From Terribium retamae (GTDB lineage Bacteria; Pseudomonadota; Alphaproteobacteria; Rhizobiales; Rhizobiaceae): DNA of 64,000 nucleotides. The stretch covers positions 620,001-684,000 of the forward strand of contig NZ_JAKREW010000001.1 in NCBI RefSeq assembly GCF_022347545.1, written 5' to 3'. A program made the translations under genes and the position numbers. The notes under the pieces were generated by a model. The model had not been told where the DNA came from and did no database searches. It saw only the letters and a program-made list of their open reading frames with translations. This document shows, in pieces, positions 1-10,812 of this stretch. Position 1 is the first letter of the stretch. Every line of letters starts with the position of its first letter.

Positions 1-28
1 CCCCTCTCGACCATTAAACGATCATAAG

Positions 29-1177
29 TCAGCCCACCGGAAGAACCGGCCATTGCTCAATGATACGTCCTTGGGAAAACACGGCAATGGCACCGAACTG
101 CTGCAGGACGGATTCGGACTGGGTTGGGCGCAGGAAGAAAAAATCGTCCGGGTATAGAGTCGTATTGTCGGGTAGCGCCATGAACTGCTGATTGGAGGAT
201 TGGCCAAGCGTCGCTTCCTCCCGCGCCCCGCTGGGAAAGACCGGCTTCGCCATCCACTTGCCACCGTAGATGTAGCAGCCGCGCCGCGGAAAACGCCCAA
301 ACGCCTGCAACATACGTCCAACGAAAGCCGGCCCTGGCATTTGCGCTTCCACCACTTTCAGCACCGGCGTTGCGATGAAGGCAGCGGGCTTGAAGCCGAC
401 CAGACCGGCCGTGTCGAAATCGCTTGGCAGGACAAAAGCCGAACCGATGGATACTTCATTCGCCTGCGTCCGCACGCCATGCAGCAGCGCTGTTTTCGAG
501 CCGCCGGTGTTCAGGATCTGCCGCTCACCGGGCTCAAGACAGGCAACGAAGGTCTGGAATGCGGCCACAGATTCCGCCAGCGCTTTTTCCGGCCCGCCGA
601 ACAGTTTCGGAATATGCGGCGCATGGGCTTCGTAGCCCATGATGCCTTCGCAATGCAGCAGAGGATGCTGGCGCGCCCGCTGCAAAAATCGAGTCAGCGC
701 GGCCGGTTCCGCAATACCGCCACGATGCAGGCCGACATCGACCTCGAAGGCAATGCGAAGGTCGCAACCCAGCGCCTCCGCCAGCACCATATATTGCTCC
801 AGCCGCGCTTCCGTATCGATCAGCCAACAGACGCGTTTCCAGTCGTCATCCCTGCGCGACAGCACCTGTCGTGCGGCCTCAGCCGGCATTGGCTTGCCGA
901 GCAGGAGATCCGCCTTCGGAAAAGCCTTGAGAACCACCTCGCTGATCGGCAGGTGAAAGGTCATGAACCGCGTAGAGCCAAGTGCATTGGCAATATGGGA
1001 AAGAAGCGGAAGGCAAGGCAGCGATTTGTCGACCAGCCTGAGTGCGAACTCGGGTGCCAGCTTCTGACGGGTCAGAGCGACATTGGCATCAAGCCGATCC
1101 AGGTCCAGAACGAGGCAAGGCTTGAACAGTCCTGCCTCGCGCAGCGCAGCCGTTATCGTCAGGAAATGGGCGTCCAT
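29..1177 (-). CDS. DSD1-family PLP enzyme (D-threonine aldolase / alanine racemase fold)
   Basis: Fold-type III PLP enzyme of 382 aa, related to D-threonine aldolase and D-serine dehydratase. The N-terminal alanine-racemase barrel is visible (LVLDLDRLDANV, about residues 22-33), and Lys51 in LVDKS fits the PLP Schiff-base lysine. The C-terminus follows the DSD1 pattern (GRIIEQWPV), but the His-x-Cys metal pair expected before it is absent; the stretch reads FFLRPTQSESV. The substrate may therefore differ from canonical D-threonine aldolases, and a specific name would be unsafe. The ATG at 1177 shares a base with the TGA of the upstream flavoprotein gene (TGATG), so the two are translationally coupled. 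It is the last visible gene of the MFS-flavoprotein-PLP enzyme operon. Confidence 0.8.
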   Translation of the reverse strand: MDAHFLTITAALREAGLFKPCLVLDLDRLDANVALTRQKLAPEFALRLVDKSLPCLPLLSHIANALGSTRFMTFHLPISEVVLKAFPKADLLLGKPMPAEAARQVLSRRDDDWKRVCWLIDTEARLEQYMVLAEALGCDLRIAFEVDVGLHRGGIAEPAALTRFLQRARQHPLLHCEGIMGYEAHAPHIPKLFGGPEKALAESVAAFQTFVACLEPGERQILNTGGSKTALLHGVRTQANEVSIGSAFVLPSDFDTAGLVGFKPAAFIATPVLKVVEAQMPGPAFVGRMLQAFGRFPRRGCYIYGGKWMAKPVFPSGAREEATLGQSSNQQFMALPDNTTLYPDDFFFLRPTQSESVLQQFGAIAVFSQGRIIEQWPVLPVG

Positions 1178-2460
1178 CACTTCAACCCGAACAGGTCTGC
1201 CATATAGGGGGAAACAAAACGGCCTTCCGGGTCGATATCCCGTCTCACCGCCATCGCGTCCTTCCAGCGCGGATAAAGTTCCTCGAAATCCGCCGCCTTC
1301 AGATTGTGCATCTTCCCCCAATGCGGACGCCCGCCATATTTGCGGAAGATCGGCTCAGCGGCCCGCATGAAAGGCCGCGGATCGTTGGCCGCATCGTGGT
1401 GGATAGCGATCGAGCAAGTCGGGCGTCTGTAGAAAGGACTTAACCAGAACTCATCGGCCGCGACCGAGCGGACCTCCATTGGGAAATAGACCTCCGCAAA
1501 GCGCTTTTCGGTCAGTTCGACGATCTCGGCCAGCGCCTTAGGTCCTTCCTCGAAAGGCAGGTGATATTCCATCTCGTTGAAGCGGGTGCGGCGATCGCTG
1601 GCGTAGACGTTGAGCCAATCCTGTACATAGTCTTCCGCCGGCAGCCTGGCCATCACGGAGCGGATGATCATTCCGCGCAACCAAGGTGCCAAACGCAGCA
1701 TCGTGCGCAACTTGCGCAGCGTCGCCAATCCCTCTTCATCCTCCTCCGGCGGCCGCGGGCTCACCGGCTTGTCGGACAGGTCGCTGGCAATGAATTGCGC
1801 ATGGCCGGAGAACGGGACGTAGTAGAACTCCGCCGAGCGATGGGCGCCCATCATCGGCTCGAATTCGGCTAGCATCTCCTTGATCGGCAGCACCCATTTG
1901 CGCCGATGCAGCCTATAGGTCGGGATGTTCCTGAGCGCCACCTCGGTCAGCACGCCGAAAGCGCCAAGCGCCACGCCGGTAGCGTGGATCATGTCGCGGT
2001 CCTTGGTCAATGTCAGTTCGCGTACTTCGCCGCGCCCATCGACAAACTGCATCGCCTCGAGCTGTGTATGATAAGCGCCGAACCTACGGCCCGAACCATG
2101 GGTTGCCGTTCCAAGTGCCCCGCCGATTGCCTGCTTGTCGATATCGCCCATATTGGGCAGACCCTGGCCGATATCCTGCAGCAGCCGCATCAGCGAGCCG
2201 AGTTTTGTGCCGGCACGAACCCGCGCAACGTTGGCGGCTGTGTCGTGCGAAACCAGCCCTTGGAATTTCTCCAGCGACAGCATCGTGCCGTCCGTCAGGG
2301 CGAGCGGTGTGAATGAATGTCCTGCCCCGACCACGCGCAATGGACCCGGTGCCGTCTTCACCGCTTCGACAACACCATCGAGATTATCGGGGTTCAAAAT
2401 CCGCCGTGGCGAGCCTTCTACGAAGCCCGACCAATTCGTCCAGCGTGCAGTGTCAGTCAT
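1177..2460 (-). CDS. FAD-binding aldonolactone oxidase-like protein
   Basis: Flavoprotein of 427 aa in the vanillyl-alcohol-oxidase superfamily, closest in layout to D-arabinono-1,4-lactone and L-gulonolactone oxidases. The N-terminal FAD domain holds VGAGHSF; His48 is at the place where such enzymes often link FAD covalently. The QAIGGALGTATHGSG loop follows, and the C-terminal ALO domain ends with HWGKMHNL and RDIDPEGRFVSPYM. The ATG at 2460 (MTDTARW) is chosen over longer readings because the family similarity begins there. It lies 13 bases after the MFS gene and overlaps the PLP enzyme gene. The substrate (an aldonolactone, a sugar alcohol or another secondary alcohol) cannot be read from the sequence. 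Confidence 0.85.
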   Translation of the reverse strand: MTDTARWTNWSGFVEGSPRRILNPDNLDGVVEAVKTAPGPLRVVGAGHSFTPLALTDGTMLSLEKFQGLVSHDTAANVARVRAGTKLGSLMRLLQDIGQGLPNMGDIDKQAIGGALGTATHGSGRRFGAYHTQLEAMQFVDGRGEVRELTLTKDRDMIHATGVALGAFGVLTEVALRNIPTYRLHRRKWVLPIKEMLAEFEPMMGAHRSAEFYYVPFSGHAQFIASDLSDKPVSPRPPEEDEEGLATLRKLRTMLRLAPWLRGMIIRSVMARLPAEDYVQDWLNVYASDRRTRFNEMEYHLPFEEGPKALAEIVELTEKRFAEVYFPMEVRSVAADEFWLSPFYRRPTCSIAIHHDAANDPRPFMRAAEPIFRKYGGRPHWGKMHNLKAADFEELYPRWKDAMAVRRDIDPEGRFVSPYMADLFGLK

Positions 2461-2473
2461 GGCTGTCCTCGCC

Positions 2474-3658
2474 TCAGACTGCAGCGCGCCGACGCGCCAG
2501 CGCAACAAACAGGCCAAGCAACGCAACGGAGGCGATGACGCTGACAGCCGCGAATTCCGGCACAGCGCGGAAGTCGCCTTCATCGATGAGCAGCGAAGCG
2601 GCGACAGGCCCGAGCGCCAATCCGAACAGTTGCGCCGCGGGGACAAGAAGGGCTGCCATACGTGTTTCGTCCGCTGCGATCGCCAGCCGGATCTGATAGG
2701 GAACAACGAAGAGCAGGATAAAACCCATCGCCAGCGCGGCAGCCCAGAAAGCGGTCAACGCTGGCTTGCTGGCCAGCACCACGCACGCAAGCACCGCGAC
2801 GACACCGACGCCGATGATGGCGACCCGATAGTTGATGCGTGCTTCGAACACGGTCGCCGTCATCGCACCCGAGATCTGCGCGGCCAGGCTCGCCGAGACA
2901 ATCAGCCCAACCGTGCGGCCGTCGATGCCGTATTGGGCGCCGAGTGGTTCCAGGAAGGCCCAGACCGAGCCGAAGAACATGAAGTAGCAGAAGATGGAAA
3001 GCAGCGCGGTGATTGCGCCGGGTGTCAGCACATTCGAGAAATGTTCGTCCCTCGGCAGGTCTGCGTAATCATCGGCCACCGCTTGTGCAACCACGAGCGA
3101 CAACACGCAAACCACGGCCAAGGCCATGAAACCACCACTTGCGCCGTAGGCCGGGATCACCGCAAGCGTGAGCAGCAGCGTCAGAACGCACTGGGCAAGG
3201 GTCTGCAACGATACGAAATAACCGCCGATGCGCTCCGCCTTGCGCGACCGCGCAATCAGTTCTGTTGCAACCGCCACCAACCCGCCCTCGGCGAGGCCAG
3301 CTGCGGCACGGGCAGCGATTAACATGTTTGCGCCCGCCGAGCGGGCCGTCCAGACATTGGCCAGTGCCAGGAGGATCAGCAGGATCGCGCTCTTTCCACG
3401 CATGTTGCGCGCCGGGAGCGCCATGGCCACGATGGCCGAGCCGATACCGATGGTGATCAGTTCGGCGGTTGCCACCAGTGCGAGTTCATCACCGGTGACA
3501 TGACCTTGTGTGAATAGCGCCCCGAGCAGCACCGGCTGCAGACCGAGCACAAGCAGCCCAACGGAACCAACCCACAGGGATGCGGCAAGCTGCTGGCGTG
3601 TCGGATTGCCAACAAGCCAGTCTGCCTCTCCCCTATCCACGGAACTTGTCGAGTCCAC
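2474..3658 (-). CDS. MFS transporter
   Basis: Integral membrane protein of 394 aa with about twelve hydrophobic segments, typical of the major facilitator superfamily. Two six-helix halves are joined by a charged loop around residues 195-205 (VADDYADLPRDEHFSN). The start is GTG at 3658 behind a GGGAGG ribosome-binding site. It is the first gene of the three-gene operon and diverges from a TetR regulator. Uptake of the operon substrate or export of an end product are both possible; the sequence does not decide. Confidence 0.85.
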   Translation of the reverse strand: MDSTSSVDRGEADWLVGNPTRQQLAASLWVGSVGLLVLGLQPVLLGALFTQGHVTGDELALVATAELITIGIGSAIVAMALPARNMRGKSAILLILLALANVWTARSAGANMLIAARAAAGLAEGGLVAVATELIARSRKAERIGGYFVSLQTLAQCVLTLLLTLAVIPAYGASGGFMALAVVCVLSLVVAQAVADDYADLPRDEHFSNVLTPGAITALLSIFCYFMFFGSVWAFLEPLGAQYGIDGRTVGLIVSASLAAQISGAMTATVFEARINYRVAIIGVGVVAVLACVVLASKPALTAFWAAALAMGFILLFVVPYQIRLAIAADETRMAALLVPAAQLFGLALGPVAASLLIDEGDFRAVPEFAAVSVIASVALLGLFVALARRRAAV

Positions 3659-3788
3659 AGGCGCCTCCCAACGTCCGTTGCCTCAAACCAAAAGCTGACA
3701 CTCAATCAGCATCTTGAAAACTGATACATGATCATCTTTCCTGTCAATGCGGATTTGGCGACGGGCATTCAATGTGGACAGCCGGCTC

Positions 3789-4424
3789 ATGAAACAGTCC
3801 AAGCGAGCAGCCGCTGGGTCGCAATTGCGGCGCCGGCCGAAACAGGAACGCAGCCGGGAGCGCATCGACGCGATCCTGGCCACCGCCAAGCGGCTGATCG
3901 GCGAGAAAGGCATTGACGCCGTGACCATGAAGGAGGTGGGCGCGCTAGCCGGCGGGCCGATTGCCACCGTCTATCACTACTTCCCCAACAAGTCGGCCAT
4001 CCTGGCCACGCTCTACGAACGCTTTTCCGAAGTTACTCGGGCGCGTCAGCAGGAAATCGTCACCGACATCGATGGGTTGGACAGCATGATCGCCGCGTCC
4101 GATCGGATGCTCGACGATTATTACCAGCGCGTCGCTGGAGACCCCGCCATCCAGGACCTGCAGAACGCCATCCAGGCCGATAAGGCACTTCAGAATCTCG
4201 ACATCGCCGAGACACATCATCAGGCCGATATCTTCTGCGGTCAGGTCATCCATCTGCTGAAGTACGAACGGCGTGACGAATTTCGACGCCTGGTGTTTCT
4301 GTTCTTTCAGCTCGCCGGCGGCGTCGTGCGGCTGGCATTGACACAAGACAGGGCGGAAGGACAGCGTACGCTCGACGACTACAAGTCGATCATTCACAGC
4401 CAGTTGCGCACGTTCTTCGACTAG
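3789..4424 (+). CDS. TetR/AcrR family transcriptional regulator
   Basis: TetR-type regulator of about 211 aa. The N-terminal helix-turn-helix reads AVTMKEVGALAGGPIATVYHYFPNKSAILATLY, and a helical ligand-binding domain follows. It is divergent from the MFS-flavoprotein-PLP enzyme operon with a spacer of about 130 bases, the usual arrangement for a local repressor, so it probably controls that operon and itself. The ATG at 3789 (MKQSKRA) is preferred; an in-frame ATG at 3747 would add 14 residues. A basic stretch (LRRRPKQERSRERI) precedes the first helix. Confidence 0.85.
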   Translation: MKQSKRAAAGSQLRRRPKQERSRERIDAILATAKRLIGEKGIDAVTMKEVGALAGGPIATVYHYFPNKSAILATLYERFSEVTRARQQEIVTDIDGLDSMIAASDRMLDDYYQRVAGDPAIQDLQNAIQADKALQNLDIAETHHQADIFCGQVIHLLKYERRDEFRRLVFLFFQLAGGVVRLALTQDRAEGQRTLDDYKSIIHSQLRTFFD

Positions 4425-4448
4425 CTGTGCGCTTTCAGGAGGTTGTCC

Positions 4449-4546
4449 ATTCGGACCGGACCGGAGTTACCACGCTTCAGCATCATCGGAGGGTCCGAAT
4501 GAACATCCACAAGGATGCCCGTCTTACGCCGCTGCGTCGAGCATGA
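4449..4546 (+). mobile_element. Remnant of an IS481-type transposase end
   Basis: A 15-codon reading frame at 4499-4546 encodes MNIHKDARLTPLRRA and then stops. I recognise this as the N-terminus of IS481-family transposases (MNxHKNARLTPxxR). No transposase continuation follows in any frame. Just upstream is a 9-bp inverted repeat, ATTCGGACC (4449-4457) and GGTCCGAAT (4492-4500); the second arm runs into the start codon. It looks like the surviving edge of an insertion sequence between the TetR gene and the groES promoter. The assignment rests on memory of the family consensus. Confidence 0.55.
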
Positions 4547-4689
4547 CCCATTTCATCAGCCCGTTCGTGGACGACATCTTATTAGCATGTTTTGCCCATA
4601 TTGGATCGGTATCACCGACGAGCATCCTGCCGCGAAGGCAGCCTCCAGGATAAAACGCCGATTTCATGCGGCCAGATGCCGCGCCGCTC

Positions 4690-4719
4690 CTTGACTCTCC
4701 TCCGACACGGGATTATCTC
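4690..4719 (+). promoter_or_regulatory. groESL promoter
   Basis: CTTGAC at 4690-4695 and TTATCT near 4713-4718 form a -35/-10 pair just upstream of the CIRCE element. The CTTGA start is compatible with either a housekeeping or a heat-shock (RpoH) promoter in alphaproteobacteria. Confidence 0.55.
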
Positions 4720-4728
4720 ACCGCCACG

Positions 4729-4755
4729 TTAGCACTCACCCATGGCGAGTGCTAA
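4729..4755 (+). promoter_or_regulatory. CIRCE element (HrcA operator)
   Basis: TTAGCACTC (4729-4737), nine bases, then GAGTGCTAA (4747-4755). This is a perfect match to the CIRCE inverted repeat bound by the HrcA repressor. It lies between the -10 box and groES, so groESL is predicted to be heat-inducible through HrcA. Confidence 0.95.
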
Positions 4756-4818
4756 CCGAAGGTCCGGCAGGGCCGGACGGAGGAAATTCTTTCTCACCTT
4801 TCGCACCGAGGAAATCAA

Positions 4819-5115
4819 ATGGCAAAGTCGAAGTTCCGCCCGCTTCATGACCGCGTGGTCGTTCGCCGGGTTGAATCCGAAGAGAAGACGGCTGGCGGGA
4901 TCATCATCCCCGACACCGCCAAGGAAAAGCCGCAGGAAGGCGAAGTCATCGCCGTCGGCTCGGGCGCTCGTGACGAGGCCGGCAAGCTGGTTCCGCTGGA
5001 CGTCAAGGCCGGCGACCGCGTCCTGTTCGGCAAGTGGTCGGGCACCGAAGTGAAGCTCAATGGCGAAGACCTTCTGATCATGAAGGAATCCGACATCATG
5101 GGCATCATCGGCTGA
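4819..5115 (+). CDS. groES: Co-chaperonin GroES
   Basis: Cpn10 of 98 aa, the usual length. It starts [39 protein letters not shown], which includes the GroES signature and the mobile loop that docks on GroEL. It forms the heptameric lid of the GroEL folding chamber in the cytoplasm. The ATG at 4819 has an upstream GAGGAAA ribosome-binding site. It is the first gene of groES-groEL (57-base gap) and is preceded by a CIRCE element. Confidence 0.98.
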   Translation: MAKSKFRPLHDRVVVRRVESEEKTAGGIIIPDTAKEKPQEGEVIAVGSGARDEAGKLVPLDVKAGDRVLFGKWSGTEVKLNGEDLLIMKESDIMGIIG

Positions 5116-5169
5116 CCGCCTTTATCCGCACCATCCAATCTTGATTTCGGGCGCAAAGCCCAGGAGTAA

Positions 5170-6813
<1,644 letters not shown>

Positions 6814-6839
6814 GTCCAGCCAACCGGCTCAAGCTTACG

Positions 6840-6870
6840 AAGGGCGGCAGAAATGCCGCCCTTTTCTTTT
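6840..6870 (+). terminator. Intrinsic terminator of groESL
   Basis: A 10-bp stem (AAGGGCGGCA / TGCCGCCCTT) with a GAAA loop, followed by a T-rich tract, 27 bases after the groEL stop. Confidence 0.92.
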
Positions 6871-7006
6871 GCCGACCCGGTTTCAGCGCTATATTTGCGA
6901 CGCTTTCGGCTTCAGAACAATTTTCATGATCTGTCTGTAAGTACCAGCAACGATATGGTTTTTTAACGAAATCCATCTACGCCTGCCCTTCTCAGGCAAT
7001 ATCCGG

Positions 7007-7041
7007 GAAAGGGCGACAGAAATGTCGCCCTTTCTTCTTTT
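7007..7041 (+). terminator. Second intrinsic terminator, near-copy of the groESL terminator
   Basis: A 12-bp stem (GAAAGGGCGACA / TGTCGCCCTTTC) with the same GAAA loop and a following T-rich tract. It closely resembles the hairpin at 6840-6870 but lies about 165 bases further on, just before the kinase gene. It could back up groESL termination or end a short transcript from 6871-7006. Confidence 0.8.
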
Positions 7042-7071
7042 GCAAGGTGCTCCACGCACCGGAGGACAGCC

Positions 7072-7971
7072 ATGTCGGGTACATCCGAAGTCACTGTCGA
7101 AATCGACACAACGCTGGTGCGACGGCTGGTCGGCACGCAATTTCCACAGTGGGCACACCTGTCGATCCGCAAGGTCGAGCCGGGCGGCTGGGACAATCGC
7201 ACTTTCCTGCTGGGTGACGAAATGAGTGTGCGGCTGCCGAGCGCGGCTGGCTATGCAGCACAGGTGGCCAACGAACAACGCTGGCTGCCGAAGCTTGCAC
7301 CGCAACTGCCACTGCCGATCCCCAAGCCGCTCGCAATGGGCAAGCCCGGCGAAGGCTATCCCTGGTCATGGTCGATCTATGGCTGGCTGGAGGGGGAGCC
7401 AGCAACGGACGAACGCATCGGAGACTTCGGCGAATTCGCTATCGACCTGGCAGGTTTCCTCGCCGCACTCCATCGGATCGACGCTGCCGAAGGCCCGCCG
7501 GCCGGACCGCAGAACTACTTCCGGGGAGGTTCGCTCACTGTTTATGACAGCCAGACGCGGGAAGCACTCCGCTTGATCGAGGGCAAGATCGACACAAAGG
7601 CGGCTCGAGCGATCTGGGAAGAGGCGCTCGCCACTGAATGGCAGCACTCGCCCGTCTGGGTCCACGGCGACATTGCCTGGGGCAATCTCCTGATGAAGGA
7701 TGGCAAGCTGTCTGCCGTTATCGACTTCGGCAGTTCGGCGATCGGCGATCCAGCCTGCGATCTGGCGATTGCCTGGACACTGTTCCGAAACGAAAGCCGC
7801 CGTGCCTTCCGCAACGCCTTGCCCCTCGATGACGGCACCTGGGCGCGAGGCCGTGCCTGGACGTTATGGAAGGCAATGATCACTGTTTCGGGCCAGATCA
7901 GCCGCAGTGCCGAGGAGGTCGCCCTGGCAATGCGGATCATCGATGCAGTGTTCAGTGACTACCGACCTTGA
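7072..7971 (+). CDS. Aminoglycoside phosphotransferase family protein
   Basis: Kinase-fold protein of 299 aa. The catalytic loop HGDIAWGNLL (near residue 198; HGD...N pattern) is followed by the metal-binding IDFGSSAIGDPACDLA (near residue 219). This family (APH/choline kinase-like) phosphorylates many small molecules, and most chromosomal members are not resistance enzymes. The ATG at 7072 follows a strong GGAGGA ribosome-binding site. It stands alone after the groESL terminators. The substrate is unknown; resistance should not be assumed. Confidence 0.85.
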   Translation: MSGTSEVTVEIDTTLVRRLVGTQFPQWAHLSIRKVEPGGWDNRTFLLGDEMSVRLPSAAGYAAQVANEQRWLPKLAPQLPLPIPKPLAMGKPGEGYPWSWSIYGWLEGEPATDERIGDFGEFAIDLAGFLAALHRIDAAEGPPAGPQNYFRGGSLTVYDSQTREALRLIEGKIDTKAARAIWEEALATEWQHSPVWVHGDIAWGNLLMKDGKLSAVIDFGSSAIGDPACDLAIAWTLFRNESRRAFRNALPLDDGTWARGRAWTLWKAMITVSGQISRSAEEVALAMRIIDAVFSDYRP

Positions 7972-8021
7972 GGTTGAACACAGAAGTGGGCAAGAGCCGG
8001 CGGTAGAAAATTTTCGGCGGA

Positions 8022-8049
8022 TGTCACGCGACGCCACCGCTGCCTCGTC
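8022..8049 (+). promoter_or_regulatory. Candidate ECF41-type promoter
   Basis: TGTCACG (8022-8028) and CGTC (8046-8049) resemble the TGTCACA / CGTC elements reported for ECF41 sigma factors. They lie 39 bases upstream of the AhpD-like gene that is coupled to an ECF41-type sigma gene, as expected for autoregulation. The spacer here is 17 bases. Confidence 0.5.
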
Positions 8050-8087
8050 CTGGTTTCGGGAATGCCTCGAAACTGAAAGGACGAACC

Positions 8088-8548
8088 ATGCAACCCAGAC
8101 TGAACCCCTTCGCCGCAGCGCCGGACCTCATCAAGCTGCTGACTGATTTCGGTACGGCCATCACCGAGACCGGCCTGGAGCCGTCGCTCATGGATCTGGT
8201 CAAGGTGCGTGCCTCGCAGATCAATGGCTGCGCCATGAACCTTGGGCTACACACGCGCGTCGCCCGTGCTCACGGCGAAACCGAAGAGCGGCTTTACCTC
8301 CTGGATGCCTGGCGGGCTTCCCCGTTGTTCAATGCACGGGAACGCGCCGCGCTCGGCTGGACCGACACACTCACTCTTGTCTCCGAAACACACGCACCCG
8401 ATGATGTCTATGCGGCACTGAAAGCCGAATTCAACGAAGAGGAACAGGTGCGGTTGACCTTGCTGATCGTCGCCGTAAACGGCTTCAACAGATTGGGCAT
8501 CGGCTTCCGCCTCAGCGAAGCGCCCTCGCCGGCCCGTCAGGCTGCCTG

Positions 8549-8549
<1 letters not shown>
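8088..8549 (+). CDS. Carboxymuconolactone decarboxylase / AhpD-like protein
   Basis: Protein of 153 aa with the AhpD-like core DLVKVRASQINGCAMNLGLHTRVARAHGE (about residues 31-60), then TLLIVAVNGFNRLGIGF. Related members use a Cys-x-x-Cys pair plus a nearby His in peroxidatic or disulfide chemistry. Here only the first Cys remains (CAMN), with the His kept. The gene ends TGATG onto the sigma factor start, so the two are coupled. Such proteins are one of the COE classes found beside ECF41 sigma factors and are likely targets of that sigma. The enzymatic role is uncertain given the missing second Cys. Confidence 0.85.
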
Positions 8550-9618
<1,069 letters not shown>

Positions 9619-9688
9619 AGGAGAGAAAGTCACTCCAACTGCAACACCCGGATACCTTTCCTATCCGCCCCTGCGCGGTCGCTCCGGC

Positions 9689-10450
9689 TCAGCGTTCCTG
9701 GTCAGTCGGACGGATCAGGATCTCGTTGACGTTGACGCGTGGCGGCTGTGTCACCGCAAAGAGCACGGCTGCGGCGATATCTTCCGACTGCAACGGCTCC
9801 ATTGCTGCCCGGCGCTGCTCGAGATTGGCCTTCATGCCGGGATTGGTGATGTGATCGCCGAGTTCTGTTTCGACCATGCCCGGCTCGATCACCGTAACGC
9901 GTACCTTGTCGGCGTACACTTCCCGGCGCAGTGCTTCCGAAAAGGCAACGACACCGAACTTGGTTGCCGCGTAGCCTGCCGCGCCCGGATTGGCGACACG
10001 GCCTGCCACCGACGACACGTTGACGATGTGGCCTTTGCTCTCCTTGAGATGAGGAAGAGCTGCCCGCGTCAACTCCATCAGCGCAACCAGATTGACTTCG
10101 ATCATCTGCCGCCAATCCTCCGAATGTGCTTCAGAGACAGGCGACAGAAGCATGACGCCGGCATTGTTGACAATGATGTCCAACCGCTTGCCATGCGCCA
10201 GCACGTCGTTGACGAGGCCCTGGGCACTGTTCGCACGGGCGATGTCAGCCTCGATGGCAAACACCTTGCCACCTGCCTTCTCGATGCGCTCCGCCAGCGC
10301 CTTCAACCGCTCCGCCCTGCGGGCCACGATCGCAACGTCAGCTCCGGCCATGGAGAGCGCCAGCGCCGTCGCTTCGCCGATTCCGGAAGAAGCACCGGTG
10401 ACAAGAGCCACCTTGCCCGCGAGCGGGCGCGCGGAAACAGTAATCGTCAT
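9689..10450 (-). CDS. SDR family NAD(P)-dependent oxidoreductase
   Basis: Classical short-chain dehydrogenase of 253 aa. It has the cofactor motif TGASSGIGEA (about residues 18-27), NNAG near residue 91, and catalytic Ser with YxxxK in VSSVAGRVANPGAAGYAATK. The ATG at 10450 follows an AGGAG site; the longer reading from 10483 is not needed. It reads in the same direction as the TetR gene at 10813 but is separated from it by about 360 bases. The substrate is not evident. Confidence 0.9.
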   Translation of the reverse strand: MTITVSARPLAGKVALVTGASSGIGEATALALSMAGADVAIVARRAERLKALAERIEKAGGKVFAIEADIARANSAQGLVNDVLAHGKRLDIIVNNAGVMLLSPVSEAHSEDWRQMIEVNLVALMELTRAALPHLKESKGHIVNVSSVAGRVANPGAAGYAATKFGVVAFSEALRREVYADKVRVTVIEPGMVETELGDHITNPGMKANLEQRRAAMEPLQSEDIAAAVLFAVTQPPRVNVNEILIRPTDQER

Positions 10451-10812
10451 GTCTCTGCTCCTGGAAAAATCGACGCCCCGCATCGCTGCGCTATCTAGCG
10501 CGCATCCCGAGCGCTGACAGGGCAGACTTCAGATTTTCCAGCGTTGGTCTGCATTGGCGATTTTTCCCGCACCGTCGCCGCTCGCATCGCCGAGCACCAC
10601 ATCCATGCCGAAGATGGTTGTTGGCCACGCGAAGCCGACCATATGGGCTGCCTCCGGCTTTCTGCTATCGAGTCCGTGCTTTTTATAGATCGGTGTTTCG
10701 TGCTGATGGCTGTGAAAGATGGCAATGACATTGCAAGCTTTCCAACACGGCCGGCTGCACCTACCGCCGCGCACCTCCAGATCGAGGATGGCAGCCGATC
10801 GGCCTTGGAGGC
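10451..10812. other. Gap without a recognised gene
   Basis: Several open frames cross this stretch. The best is on the minus strand and ends at 10529; its residues include MVGFAWPTTIFGMDVVLGD. None has a convincing start with a ribosome-binding site or a family I recognise. It may hold a decayed gene between the TetR and SDR genes. Confidence 0.35.

Noticed and set aside
7072..7971. Aminoglycoside resistance gene
   Set aside because: The kinase motifs are general to the APH superfamily; nothing ties it to a known resistance enzyme or a mobile context.
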